A stretch of DNA of 64,000 bases, from positions 69,395 through 133,394 of the forward strand of contig CAZWNO010000001.1 of assembly GCA_964635845.1 (NCBI GenBank). The letters are read 5' to 3'. Of the stretch, positions 42,621-52,093 are shown piece by piece. Within the stretch, counting starts at the first letter, position 1. Each line of letters begins with the position of its first letter. Under the pieces are notes generated by a model. That model was not told the origin of the DNA. It did no database searches and saw nothing but the letters and a program-made list of their open reading frames with translations. A program made the position numbers and the translations under genes. The DNA comes from SZUA-365 sp964635845 (GTDB taxonomy: Bacteria > Bacteroidota > Ignavibacteria > SZUA-365).

Positions 42621-44321
42621 ATGAATCACACCGAACTGACGGCGTTCTTTCTAGCACTCGGTTTGCTGCTACTGGTGGCGCGTGTGCTCGGAGAACTCTC
42701 CCGGCGCATGAACATGCCGTCCGTTCTAGGTGAACTGCTTGCAGGTGTGCTGCTCGGGCCCTCCGTTCTGGGCGCGATTTCTCCGACGATTTATTCCGGA
42801 CTTTTCCCGACGACCCCGGGATTCACGATTGGCCTCGAAGCGGTCACAACCCTGGGAATCGCGTTGTTCCTGATGGTCGCGGGTATCGAAGTCGATCTGT
42901 CTGCGATCCTTCGCCAGGGCAAGTCATCGTTCGTGATCAGCATTTTCGGCATGGTCATTCCTTTCGCGATAGGATTCGGCAGTGCCATGCTGGTGCCAAC
43001 GCTGTTCGTTGCAGGCGCATCGTCCAACCAGATGCTGATCGCGTTCTTTCTCGGCACGGCACTCTCCATCACTGCATTGCCAGTGATTGCAAAGATCCTC
43101 ATCGATCTCAACATGTACCGCTCCGATCTTGGTATGATAATCATCGCTGTTGCTGTGATCAACGATATCGTTGGCTGGTTGCTCTTCGCCACGATTCTTG
43201 GCACGATGAGCGACCAGACGCACGGAATGAGCATCTGGTGGACGATTTCATTGACGGTCGGTTTCACTGTACTGATTCTCACTGTCGGACGAGTAATCAT
43301 CGACACCATTCTCCCGCCCCTGCAGGCATACACGTCCTGGCCCGGTGGTGTGTTGAGCTTCGCGGTCAGCTGCGGACTACTCGCCGCTGCGCTCACAGAA
43401 TGGATCGGCATCCACGCAATTCTCGGAACATTCATGTTCGGTGTCGCATTTGGGGATTCGAAACACCTCCGCGAACGCACGCGCCAGATACTTGATCACT
43501 TTATCTCGTTCATCTTCGCACCTCTGTTCTTCGCATCAATCGGACTGCAGGTCGACATCGTACAGTATTGGGACACCACGTTGGTCGTCATCGTGTTGCT
43601 CATCGCCAGCATAGGGAAAATACTCGGCAGTCTCGTCGCCAGCAGAATGGTCGGATTCAACAATCGCGAATCATTGGCGATCGGGTTCGGCATGAACGCC
43701 CGCGGCGGGATGATTATCATCCTCGGCCTCCTCGCCCTGCAAGCCGGCCTGATCGGCGAACGTCTGTTCGTCGCGCTCATCGTGATGGCGATCGTCACCT
43801 CGCTGGTCGCCGGTCCCGCCATGCAGTGGATCATGGGTCAGCGCAAGGTCTCCCGCCTCGTGGATTTCCTATACGCGAAGGCATTCGTGCCGCAGCTTCG
43901 TTCGCACACGCGCGAGGGGGTTATCGCCGAACTCGCTGCGGTGCTCGCCCAGGCGACGGGGCTCCCGCACACGGAGATCACGGGGAAGGTGATGGAGCGC
44001 GAGAAGACCATGCCGACAGGCATCGGGAGAAGGGCGGCGATACCGCATGCCCGCATCGAGGGACTGACATCACCCGCCATCGCCGTCGGCTATTCGAAGG
44101 ACGGGATAGATTTCGATGCTCCCGACGGACAACCAGCGCGCCTGATCTTCCTCGTGCTTACACCCAAAGACGAATTCCAGCGCCAGCTGCAGATCCTCGC
44201 GGAGATCGGGAGGCTTCTGCGTTCGGAACAGGCCGTCGAGCGCATCCTGCAGGCGCAGTCCTTCGTCGCGCTTCGTGGGCTGATCAATAGCGAGGAAAAA
44301 GCGCACGTCGTACGCGATTGA
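42621..44321 (+). CDS. CPA2 cation/proton antiporter fused to a PTS EIIA (fructose-type) domain
   Basis: A 566-residue membrane protein. Residues ~1-400 are a Na+/H+-exchanger (Kef/CPA2) domain with about twelve helices (LGELLAGVLLGPSVLG, VAGIEVDLSAILRQGKS, the NDIVGWLLFATIL segment with the ion-binding Asp, and LGFGMNARGGMII-type end). A C-terminal PTS_EIIA_2 domain follows (residues ~420-560) with the phospho-acceptor site in AAIPHARIEG (His476). The start at 42621 has GGAG 9 nt upstream. The fusion suggests that antiport is controlled by sugar-PTS phosphorylation, or that the EIIA is a regulatory relic. No EI/HPr is visible nearby. Followed by phosphofructokinase. Confidence 0.85.
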   Translation: MNHTELTAFFLALGLLLLVARVLGELSRRMNMPSVLGELLAGVLLGPSVLGAISPTIYSGLFPTTPGFTIGLEAVTTLGIALFLMVAGIEVDLSAILRQGKSSFVISIFGMVIPFAIGFGSAMLVPTLFVAGASSNQMLIAFFLGTALSITALPVIAKILIDLNMYRSDLGMIIIAVAVINDIVGWLLFATILGTMSDQTHGMSIWWTISLTVGFTVLILTVGRVIIDTILPPLQAYTSWPGGVLSFAVSCGLLAAALTEWIGIHAILGTFMFGVAFGDSKHLRERTRQILDHFISFIFAPLFFASIGLQVDIVQYWDTTLVVIVLLIASIGKILGSLVASRMVGFNNRESLAIGFGMNARGGMIIILGLLALQAGLIGERLFVALIVMAIVTSLVAGPAMQWIMGQRKVSRLVDFLYAKAFVPQLRSHTREGVIAELAAVLAQATGLPHTEITGKVMEREKTMPTGIGRRAAIPHARIEGLTSPAIAVGYSKDGIDFDAPDGQPARLIFLVLTPKDEFQRQLQILAEIGRLLRSEQAVERILQAQSFVALRGLINSEEKAHVVRD

Positions 44322-44426
44322 CGGCAGCAAGGCGCGGCGGGCGTCCGGGCCACCGTTTGCCGTTCCTCCGCGGGGATGGTAGATTTCAAGATACAATTCC
44401 CGCCAATCCAAAAGCCGCGTGTCCGC

Positions 44427-45569
44427 ATGTCATCATCTCCGCTCAGCCGAAAATCGAATCCGCGCCCGCCGCGCATCCGCCGCATCGCCATCAACACCGG
44501 CGGAGGCGACGCGCCGGGACTCAACGCCGTCATCCGCGCCGTGACCATCGGAGCGATCGAGCGCGGCTGGGAAGTCGTCGGCATCCGCGACGGATACAAC
44601 GGTCTGCTCATGCCGGAACAGTTCGCTGACGGAGGACTGGTCAATCTGACGATCGAGTCGGTGCGCGGCATCACGCATCTCGGCGGCACGATCCTCGGTA
44701 CGACGAACAAGGGCAATCCCCTCGAGTTCCCCGTATTGCAGGACGACGGCACATACAGGATCGTGGATCGCAGCAGGGAAATCATCCGTGCCTGCAAGGC
44801 GAACAAAATCGACGCGATCGTCGCGATCGGAGGCGACGGTTCGCTCTCGATCGCGGATGCGCTCTGCGAGAAAGGACTGCGCATCATCGGCGTGCCGAAA
44901 ACCATCGACAACGACCTGAGCGAAACGGTCTCGACCTTCGGTTTCGACACCGCGGTCTCATTTGCGACCGAATGTCTCGACCGCCTGCACTCGACCGCGG
45001 AAGCGCATCGCCGCATCATGGTGGTCGAGGTCATGGGACGCTATGCGGGATGGATCGCGCTCAACGCGGGTGTTGCGGGCACGGCCGATGCGATCCTGAT
45101 TCCGGAGATTCCGTATGACATCAACATCGTCGCCCGGAAGACGATCGAACGCGTGCAGAAGGGAAGGAAATTTTCCATCGTCGTCGTCGCGGAGGGTGCG
45201 AAACCGAAGGGCGGCACGCACAGCGTGATCGAGCATGAAGTAGGGCACGCGGAGCGGCTCGGCGGTATCGGCGAGACAGTCGCCAGGCAGCTGCAGGAAA
45301 TTACCGGACAGGAAGCGCGCCATGTGGTGCTCGGACATCTCCAGCGCGGCGGCACACCGACGACAACCGATCGACTGCTTTCACTGCGCTTCGGCGCTGC
45401 GGCGATCCGCGCGCTCGAAGAAGGCCAGAACGGGATGATGGTCGCGCTCGATCCCCCGCGTGTGCGCTACGTGCCGCTGAAGAAGGCCACGCGGCGCATG
45501 AAAGTCGTCCCGCTCGACTGCGATACCATCCTGACCGCCCGCGACCTCGGGATCAGTTTCGGCGATTGA
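44427..45569 (+). CDS. pfkA: ATP-dependent 6-phosphofructokinase
   Basis: A 380-residue phosphofructokinase. INTGGGDAPGLNAVIRA begins the fold. AIGGDGSLSIA contains Gly at the position that selects ATP over pyrophosphate, and PKTIDNDL carries the catalytic Asp. MGRYAGWIALNAG and GHLQRGGTP complete the substrate site. The start at 44427 is preferred because the 17 residues from an earlier ATG (44376) are not conserved and a TACAAT -10-like element lies between them. It catalyses the committed step of glycolysis. It follows the antiporter by about 100 bp on the same strand. Confidence 0.93.
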   Translation: MSSSPLSRKSNPRPPRIRRIAINTGGGDAPGLNAVIRAVTIGAIERGWEVVGIRDGYNGLLMPEQFADGGLVNLTIESVRGITHLGGTILGTTNKGNPLEFPVLQDDGTYRIVDRSREIIRACKANKIDAIVAIGGDGSLSIADALCEKGLRIIGVPKTIDNDLSETVSTFGFDTAVSFATECLDRLHSTAEAHRRIMVVEVMGRYAGWIALNAGVAGTADAILIPEIPYDINIVARKTIERVQKGRKFSIVVVAEGAKPKGGTHSVIEHEVGHAERLGGIGETVARQLQEITGQEARHVVLGHLQRGGTPTTTDRLLSLRFGAAAIRALEEGQNGMMVALDPPRVRYVPLKKATRRMKVVPLDCDTILTARDLGISFGD

Positions 45570-45624
45570 ATGTGCACACTGAACAACCGGTCGAACCAGA
45601 TACTATCCGTTCGGAGACACCCCG

Positions 45625-47535
45625 ATGATGCGCCCGCTGCAATGCCCCACGCACACGTCGCCCCTGCCGCCATCCGCGGCCATGCCCTCGGCAGCGATGC
45701 CCTCGGCGGCAATGCTGTCCGCTGCGATGCTGATCGCAGTGACCCTGTTCGCGACGTTCACGTTCGTTTCCTGCAGACTCAGGAATCCCGACGACATGCC
45801 CGTTGACCGCTACCGGCTCGTGCTCGACGGCACCTGGCGCTTCCGCGTCGATCCCGACAGCGTGGGAGAACGGCAGCGGTGGTACCTGGGCGAGCAGTCC
45901 GCGAACTGGGATACGATACGCGTCCCGGGACAGTGGGATCAGCTGCGGGAGCTTTCGGGATATGACGGCGCAGGCTGGTACCTGCGCAGCTTCGACGCCG
46001 AGCTCGAAAAAGGAATCTCGCATGCGCTTATCTTCGATGCGGTCGATGACAACGCGGTCATCTGGCTGAATGGAAAGAAGATCGGGGAACACCGGGGCTA
46101 CGGACAGCGCTTCTTTTTCGATGTCAGCCATGTGGTCAAGGCCAGGGGCAACGTGCTCGCGGTACGGATCGAGGATATCACCGGTCCCGGCGGCATGGTG
46201 GGCAGCGTGGAACTTCGCGCCTTCGAGAAAGAGGATGAGCTGCTGCGCAGCCAGTACTATGGCATGAAACCGGTGGAGAGCGCCGACTGGGTGCGCGACG
46301 CCGTCGTGTACGAAGTGTACCTGCGTGCGTTCTCGAAGGAGGGTACGTTCAAGGCGCTCGAACAGCGGCTGCCGGAATTGCGTGATATGGGCGTGACCGT
46401 CGTCTGGCTGATGCCCATCCATCCGGTCGGGAAGAAGCACCGCAAGGGGACCCTGGGGAGTCCGTACTCCGTGCAGGATTTCTACGGTGTAAATCCGGAA
46501 TTCGGTACGCTGGACGATTTCAAGTCGCTCGTCGCCGCGACGCATGTGCAGGGCATGCACATCATCATCGACCTCGTGGCGAACCACACGTCCTGGGACA
46601 ATCCCCTGATCACCGCGCATCCCGACTGGTACACCACGGATACCGATGGCGGCATCATCGCGCCCAACGCCGATTGGCACGACGTGGCGGACCTCGACTA
46701 CGATGCGCCCGGCCTGCGCGCATGGATGAAGGAGATGATGCTCTACTGGGTGCGCGACATCGGGATCGATGGCTTCCGCTGCGATGTGGCCGAGATGGTG
46801 CCGCATGATTTCTGGGTCGATGCCATCGCCGCGCTGCGCGCGGTCAAGCCTGTCATGATGCTTGCCGAGGGCGCAGAGCCTTCCCTGCATATCGACGCTT
46901 TCGATCTGACCTACGCGTGGAACACCTACGACATGCTCAGGCCGATCATACGCGGCGAGGCGCCGGTGTCCGGGATCGAACAGACCATGACGCGCGACCG
47001 CTACCGCTATCCGCGCGGCGCGCTGCGCCTGCGCTTCACGACCAACCACGACAAGAACATGTACGACGCCCCGCCCGTCGTCTGGCTCGGTCCCGATGCC
47101 GCGCGCGCTGCCGCGGTACTGGTCAACCTGCTTCCCGGGGTGCCGCTTGTGTACAACGGACAGGAAGTCGGCAGCGACAAACGGCTCAGCCTCTTCGAGA
47201 AGGAAGCGATCGATTGGACGAAGGACACGCTAAACTTCCGCGCCCTGTATACCGCACTGCACCGCATACGCGCGGAGCAGGAATCGGTCCGCCGCGGCGC
47301 GTTCCACGCGGTCCCCACGAGCGACAGCACTGCCGTCTTCGCCTTCGTCCGTACCATTGACGAGGAGATGCCGGTGTTCACGGCGGTGAACCTCACGGAC
47401 GTTCCCGTGTCATGCACCTGTATTCTTCCCGAGGACCTCGAAGGTGCGATGCTCCTCGCCACGGGAACGGTCACGCACGGCAAGGATGGCGCGCGTATCA
47501 CGCTGCCGCCGTACGGCTATGTGATCATGAAATAA
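45625..47535 (+). CDS. GH13 alpha-amylase-family lipoprotein with N-terminal sugar-binding domain
   Basis: A 636-residue exported glycoside hydrolase. The N-terminal signal ends near TFVSCRL (probable lipoprotein Cys51) and is preceded by a low-complexity repeat SAAMPSAAMPSAAMLSAAML. Residues ~60-200 are a galactose-binding-like jelly roll (LDGTWRFRVDPDSVGE...WYLRSFDAELEK...VIWLNGKKIGEH). The GH13 barrel follows: VYEVYLRAFSKEGTFKAL, IDLVANHTSWD, nucleophile Asp in GFRCDVAEMV, acid/base Glu in MLAEGAEP and transition-state Asp in FTTNHDKN. All three catalytic residues are present. It probably degrades alpha-glucan (starch, glycogen or trehalose-related glucan) at the cell surface. The neighbouring pfkA fits use of the released sugar. 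Confidence 0.88.
   Translation: MMRPLQCPTHTSPLPPSAAMPSAAMPSAAMLSAAMLIAVTLFATFTFVSCRLRNPDDMPVDRYRLVLDGTWRFRVDPDSVGERQRWYLGEQSANWDTIRVPGQWDQLRELSGYDGAGWYLRSFDAELEKGISHALIFDAVDDNAVIWLNGKKIGEHRGYGQRFFFDVSHVVKARGNVLAVRIEDITGPGGMVGSVELRAFEKEDELLRSQYYGMKPVESADWVRDAVVYEVYLRAFSKEGTFKALEQRLPELRDMGVTVVWLMPIHPVGKKHRKGTLGSPYSVQDFYGVNPEFGTLDDFKSLVAATHVQGMHIIIDLVANHTSWDNPLITAHPDWYTTDTDGGIIAPNADWHDVADLDYDAPGLRAWMKEMMLYWVRDIGIDGFRCDVAEMVPHDFWVDAIAALRAVKPVMMLAEGAEPSLHIDAFDLTYAWNTYDMLRPIIRGEAPVSGIEQTMTRDRYRYPRGALRLRFTTNHDKNMYDAPPVVWLGPDAARAAAVLVNLLPGVPLVYNGQEVGSDKRLSLFEKEAIDWTKDTLNFRALYTALHRIRAEQESVRRGAFHAVPTSDSTAVFAFVRTIDEEMPVFTAVNLTDVPVSCTCILPEDLEGAMLLATGTVTHGKDGARITLPPYGYVIMK
45682..45730 (+). repeat. 15-nt repeats in the signal region of the GH13 gene
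   Basis: Imperfect copies of GCGATGCCCTCGGCG encode SAAMPSAAMPSAAMLSAAML, between the start and the hydrophobic core. Each unit contains ATG, so the true start is also uncertain. Confidence 0.7.
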
Positions 47536-47558
47536 GATTGTATTGTCCGGTATGGCGG

Positions 47559-48428
47559 TCAGCCATCCGGAAGGGTATAGCAGCCCTCGTACACCATGGC
47601 CGCGGGACCCTCGAGCGCGAGATCGCGGGAATACCGCGCAGGGTCGTCTTCCGCGGCATTCGGGTCGGGTGTGAAATGGACGCGCAGGATTTCACCGCCA
47701 TGGGTGCGCAGCCGCACGGGTGCGGGTATGCCACGGCGCAGATGCGCGATCAGTCCTGCCGCGAGCGTGCCCGTGCCGCAAGCTTCGGTTTCGTCCTCGA
47801 CCCCTTTCTCGAACGTGCGGATATGCACGACCATGTCCGCTCCCAGCTCCAGTACATTGACATTGCTCCCGCGGGGTTCGAAGTGCGCATGCCGGCGCAG
47901 GAGGGTGCCGATGCGCCGCATGTCCATTTCCTGCAGCGGCGCGCGCAGCCGCTCGGGGAGATCCTCGACGAACAGCACGACATGGGGCGCCCCGTTGTCG
48001 ACGTAGTCGGCGCGTATGGTGCCGAAGGCCGTTTCCAGCCCGAGATCGAGATCCAGAAGCACCGGCGGAGGAAACGCGAGATGCACCTGCGTTCCCCTGA
48101 CGACGGCAGTGTAGCTTCTCCCGAGCACGTCGAAACGCATGCGCGGGCCCGCGATGCCGTTGACCAGTGCGTACAGCGCGGCGCAGCGGCCGCCGTTCCC
48201 GCACATGCTTCCGACGGATCCATCGGGATTGTAGAAGGACATCGTGAAATCATGTGTGTCGGAGGTGTCGATGAAGATCGCGCCGTCCGATCCCGCGCCG
48301 CGGCGGCGGTGCGAAATGCGTTGCGTGAAGCGCCGGCGTGTCGCGTCGTCGAGTTTGCCTGCGCGGTCGTCGACGATCACGAAATCGTTCTGCGCACCCT
48401 CGACCTTGGTGAATTGAATGCTTCTCAT
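47559..48428 (-). CDS. dapF: Diaminopimelate epimerase
   Basis: A 289-residue PLP-independent epimerase converting LL- to meso-diaminopimelate, needed for lysine and peptidoglycan. The two catalytic cysteines lie in SMCGNGGRCAAL and EACGTGTLAAGL. VEGAQNDFVIVDD, GAGSDGAI and EPRGSNVNVLE are family signatures. The start at 48428 (MRSIQFTKVEG) fits the family; an upstream Met at 48467 is not conserved. It lies 58 bp downstream of otsA on the same strand and may be the last gene of that operon. It is convergent with the GH13 gene at a distance of 23 bp. Confidence 0.94.
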   Translation of the reverse strand: MRSIQFTKVEGAQNDFVIVDDRAGKLDDATRRRFTQRISHRRRGAGSDGAIFIDTSDTHDFTMSFYNPDGSVGSMCGNGGRCAALYALVNGIAGPRMRFDVLGRSYTAVVRGTQVHLAFPPPVLLDLDLGLETAFGTIRADYVDNGAPHVVLFVEDLPERLRAPLQEMDMRRIGTLLRRHAHFEPRGSNVNVLELGADMVVHIRTFEKGVEDETEACGTGTLAAGLIAHLRRGIPAPVRLRTHGGEILRVHFTPDPNAAEDDPARYSRDLALEGPAAMVYEGCYTLPDG

Positions 48429-48486
48429 GGCAGACGCAACATAAGGGATTCCGTGTTTCGATGCCATTCACGGCGCCGTGCCGCTC

Positions 48487-50037
48487 TCAGATCGACACTC
48501 CCGGCTCCGGCGTGTCGTCCGGTGGGATGTATTCGGATACGATCGGGAATTCATGCAGATGACGTGACACCGCCGCTTCGAGGAAAGCTTCGACCCATCG
48601 ATAAATGTCATTGCGCCTGACGTTCGCGCGAAGGCGCCGCATGCGTCTGCGCCGCTCTCCGGCATCCATCGTGAAAGCGCGGTACAGTGCGTCCGCCATG
48701 CCATCGATATCGTAGGGATTGACCAGAACCGCGTCGCGATGCAGCTGCGCGACGGCGCCGGCGAATTCGCTCAGGATGAGCACGCCATTGTGCTCGATGT
48801 TGCAGGCGACGTACTCCTTCGCGACCAGGTTCATGCCGTCCTTCGTGGGTGTGATCATGGCGATCTCGGCCGTGCGGTAATATCCCAGCAGCTCGCCACG
48901 CGTCAGATGCCGGAAAAAGTAGTGGACGGGAACCCAGCGGGGCTGTCCGAATTCTCCGTTGATTTCGCTGACGAGGCGCTCGATCGCGATTTTCAGTTCG
49001 TTGTACCTGGGGATGTCCGTTCGGCTGGGCACGACCACCTGGACGAGCGTGAGGTGGGTGAGCAGGTCCGGATATCGGCGCAACGCCGTGCGGAACGCCT
49101 CGAGGCGGTAAGGAATGCCCTTCGTGTAATCGAGACGGTCGATACCGAGCACGATCTGCCGGTTCGGCAGTGCCTCATGGATGTACCACGCGGACTCGGC
49201 GACTTCCTGCTCCATCGCACGCCGCTCGAAATCCGCAAAATCAATGCTGATCGGAAACACACCGACGCGCACTTCCCGTGCCTCCAGGCGGACGACATGA
49301 AATCCTCCGGCACTGCCGACCTCGAGGTCGGGCAGCAGCATGCGCACGCACTGGATGAAATTGCGCTTGTCACGCATGGTCTGGAAGCCGAGCAGATCGT
49401 AGGACAGCAGTGCGTTGAGCACCTGAAAACGCCAGGGCAGCTTGAAGAAGATATCCGGAGACGGAAAGGGGATATGAAGGAAAAAGCCGAGTGTATTGCG
49501 CATGCCCGCCTCCCGCAGCGATGAGGCGGTGAGCATCAGATGATAATCGTGAATCCAGATGAAGTCGTCCGTGTCCGCCGCTGCCGCAACGGTCAACGCA
49601 AATTTCCGGTTGACGGCGCGATATGCCTCCCAATATGCGGGATCGAAGCGGCAGAGTGATTGCAGATCGTGAAACAGCGGCCAGAGGATTTCGTTGGCGA
49701 AGCCGTGATAGTAATCTTCGAGTTCATCCTTAGTGAGGGCGACGGCGCGCAGTTCATATCCCGCAGGGACGGATGACTCTGCGAGAACCCGGTCAACGTC
49801 GGGCTGCTCGCCGTCGGGCAATCCCGACCAGCCGATCCAGATCCCGCCGCGATCACGCAGCACGGGAGCCAGTGCGGTGACCAGTCCGCCGGATCCCGGG
49901 CGTGTGTACAGTTCTCCGTCCTTCTGGTCGAACACGACGGGAAGCCGGTTCGAGACGATGATCAACCGAGCGTGAGTCTCGCGTGCCGCACCGTTCTGCG
50001 CGGTTTCTCCGCCACGTGGAATTGCGTCGCTGTTCAT
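48487..50037 (-). CDS. otsA: Trehalose-6-phosphate synthase
   Basis: A 516-residue GT20 enzyme making trehalose-6-phosphate from UDP-glucose and glucose-6-phosphate. Signatures are LIIVSNRLPVV near the N-terminus, GGLVTAL, WIHDYHLMLTAS, FLHIPFPSPDIF, GIDRLDYTKGIPYRLEAF and DGMNLVAKEYVAC. The start at 50037 has a full AAAGGAGG 4-5 nt upstream, so the Met 18 codons upstream is rejected. It is 10 bp downstream of otsB, in the order DUF5752-treT-otsB-otsA(-dapF). Confidence 0.96.
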   Translation of the reverse strand: MNSDAIPRGGETAQNGAARETHARLIIVSNRLPVVFDQKDGELYTRPGSGGLVTALAPVLRDRGGIWIGWSGLPDGEQPDVDRVLAESSVPAGYELRAVALTKDELEDYYHGFANEILWPLFHDLQSLCRFDPAYWEAYRAVNRKFALTVAAAADTDDFIWIHDYHLMLTASSLREAGMRNTLGFFLHIPFPSPDIFFKLPWRFQVLNALLSYDLLGFQTMRDKRNFIQCVRMLLPDLEVGSAGGFHVVRLEAREVRVGVFPISIDFADFERRAMEQEVAESAWYIHEALPNRQIVLGIDRLDYTKGIPYRLEAFRTALRRYPDLLTHLTLVQVVVPSRTDIPRYNELKIAIERLVSEINGEFGQPRWVPVHYFFRHLTRGELLGYYRTAEIAMITPTKDGMNLVAKEYVACNIEHNGVLILSEFAGAVAQLHRDAVLVNPYDIDGMADALYRAFTMDAGERRRRMRRLRANVRRNDIYRWVEAFLEAAVSRHLHEFPIVSEYIPPDDTPEPGVSI

Positions 50038-50047
50038 GCGTCCTCCT

Positions 50048-50833
50048 TTACGGTTGTCCGTGCCATCGGGCGAGGAAATGGAGGAGTTCATCTGGTGGAA
50101 TCAGGTGAAGATCGGCGCGCGTCGGCCTTGGTTCCCGGCGGACCAGCACGCGCAATCCGTGTCCCTCGAGCGCGGCGAATGCATCCTCGTCCGTCTGGTC
50201 GTCGCCGAGATAAGCGGCGGCATACGGGACGACACTTTCCGCGAGGAGCGTACGGACCGCGTCCCCTTTGTCGCGGCCTCGGGCGCGCAGTTCGATGCCG
50301 CCGTCGAATTCATGGAGTTCCACAGCGGCGAGACGGTGCATGGTGCTCCATCGCTTGGAGGCGAGACTCTGAAGCGTCATCATGGTACCCTGTTCCGTTC
50401 CGCGCCAATGCAGTGACACGGAAACGGGCTTGCGTTCGATGCGCTCGGAGGGAAACGACGCGCACAGCCATTGCCACTCCGCCGCGAGCATCACGGATGT
50501 ATCGTCATCGAGCACGGGAGGCTCATAGCGCCCGTCCACATGCAGCCGCTCCCATCCATGCGAGCCCCAGATCTCGAGTTTGAGATCGCGCAGCCGGAGA
50601 AGCGGGGGAATCTGCGCGGCCGGACGTCCGGTGATGATCACTGCGCGGCAGCGGTCATCCGCGGCGATCGACTCGAGCATCTCCTGCATGCCCGGATATG
50701 GTTCGGCACGCTCGCGTCGCGCGACGAAGGGCGCGAGCGTGCCATCGTAATCGAGCATCAGCAGCCGGCTCGCGCTTGCCTGCACTCCGGCGAAAAACAG
50801 TTCGAGATCGACAGTTTCGTTCAGTATGTTCAT
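50048..50833 (-). CDS. otsB: Trehalose-6-phosphate phosphatase
   Basis: A 261-residue HAD phosphatase that removes phosphate from trehalose-6-phosphate. Motif I is LLMLDYDGTLAPF (nucleophile and acid Asp), motif II VIITGRP, and motif III/IV the Lys in RDKGDAV and YLGDDQTDEDAF. EIWGSHGWERL is the OtsB-type cap entry. The ATG at 50833 is used; a TTG one codon earlier is possible. There are 21 bp to treT upstream and 10 bp to otsA downstream, so co-transcription is very likely. Confidence 0.95.
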   Translation of the reverse strand: MNILNETVDLELFFAGVQASASRLLMLDYDGTLAPFVARRERAEPYPGMQEMLESIAADDRCRAVIITGRPAAQIPPLLRLRDLKLEIWGSHGWERLHVDGRYEPPVLDDDTSVMLAAEWQWLCASFPSERIERKPVSVSLHWRGTEQGTMMTLQSLASKRWSTMHRLAAVELHEFDGGIELRARGRDKGDAVRTLLAESVVPYAAAYLGDDQTDEDAFAALEGHGLRVLVRREPRPTRADLHLIPPDELLHFLARWHGQP

Positions 50834-50854
50834 CAACCTTTTGTTCCGCGGTAT

Positions 50855-52093
50855 TCAGGAAAGCTCGATGCGATCCGGGTGATTGTTCATGAGCACGAGG
50901 ATCAGCGTGAGATACTCGCGCAGATGCCGCGTGAGGAGGAAATTGTCACGGACGAACGCGTAGGCCTTGTTCCCCATCGACGCCAGGATCTCACGGTTGT
51001 TGAGCAGATAACGCGTGCGAAGGGCCGCGCCTTCGGGCGTGGACACGAGAAATCCCGTGTGATGGTCGATCACCTGCAGACGTATGCCGCCGGTGTTTCC
51101 GCCGATCACCGGCTTCCCCTTCCACATCGCTTCCGTGACCGTCAATCCGAATCCCTCGCGGGTGGATTTCTGCAGGATCACGTCGCTGGCGCGCTGCAGG
51201 GCGTTGATGGTGCGGTGGGCGTCGGAGGGAAGAAGCAGGATCTTGATATCCGGATCTCCGTTCGCCGCGGCGTAGACCTCGTTGAGCACCGCTTCCCCTT
51301 CCGGATCGTCGGTCGCGCCGCCGCCGGCGAGCACGAGCTGGAGTCCCGGAAGAAATTTCTTCGAAAGCCGGTAGGATTCGATCACGCCTACGGGATCCTT
51401 GAAGCGATCGAAGCGGGAGATCTGGGTGATCAGCGGACGCTGGGGATCGATGCCGAATCGCCCGTGCACGGCCGTGATCTCTTCCTCGGACAGGGTGATG
51501 TTCTTCTCGCTCAGCGGATCGATGCTCGGCGGAATGATGTACTGCGGGTGCGGCAGGACCTGGGCGAAATCAGGCAGCGACCAGATACTCGCATCATACG
51601 CGAGAAGGAATCCACGCAGGTATTTCCATACCGGGCGGTGGGGACGGCTCGCATCGATATGGCATCGCCAGATCCATTTGCCTTTGCGTTTCGGGAACGA
51701 CGACAGCAGCGGCGCAGGCTGCGGATCATGAATGAAGACGATGTCCGCGTCCTTGAGTGAAGGACGAAGCAGCTCGGCGTTCTCGCGGTTGATTTCCTCG
51801 AAACTGCGAAGCTGCGACAGGGGGATGGCGACGGGATTGCCCTGGAGGGCGTTGTGGAAATTCTTCGTGCACTGATAGAATTCAGGGCTGCCGTTGATCA
51901 CTTCCCAGCTCGTCTCGAGACCAAGTTCATTCATGAGCGGAACGAGCTTGGTAAGGATCTCGGCCACACCACCCCCGACGCGCGTGGAATTGACGTGAAC
52001 GATCTTCCTCCCCTTCAGCGGCGCGGCAAGCTGCGCCAGCTGATCGATCACATCCTGACCGACGATCTCGGTGTAGGCATCGAGCGTCTTCAT
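50855..52093 (-). CDS. treT: Trehalose glycosyltransferring synthase (GT4)
   Basis: A 412-residue GT-B glycosyltransferase that joins a nucleotide-activated glucose to free glucose to give trehalose, often reversibly. Motifs are IVHVNSTRVGGGVAEIL (N-terminal glycine loop), FIHDPQPAPLL, WRCHIDAS and the GT4 donor site QISRFDRFKDP...VLAGGGATDDPEGE. The GT4 signature follows in QKSTREGFGLTVTEAMWKGKPVIGG (Glu-x7-Glu). Start 52093 overlaps the stop of the upstream DUF5752-like gene (ATGA). Together with otsBA it gives this organism two separate trehalose routes in one operon. Confidence 0.93.
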   Translation of the reverse strand: MKTLDAYTEIVGQDVIDQLAQLAAPLKGRKIVHVNSTRVGGGVAEILTKLVPLMNELGLETSWEVINGSPEFYQCTKNFHNALQGNPVAIPLSQLRSFEEINRENAELLRPSLKDADIVFIHDPQPAPLLSSFPKRKGKWIWRCHIDASRPHRPVWKYLRGFLLAYDASIWSLPDFAQVLPHPQYIIPPSIDPLSEKNITLSEEEITAVHGRFGIDPQRPLITQISRFDRFKDPVGVIESYRLSKKFLPGLQLVLAGGGATDDPEGEAVLNEVYAAANGDPDIKILLLPSDAHRTINALQRASDVILQKSTREGFGLTVTEAMWKGKPVIGGNTGGIRLQVIDHHTGFLVSTPEGAALRTRYLLNNREILASMGNKAYAFVRDNFLLTRHLREYLTLILVLMNNHPDRIELS

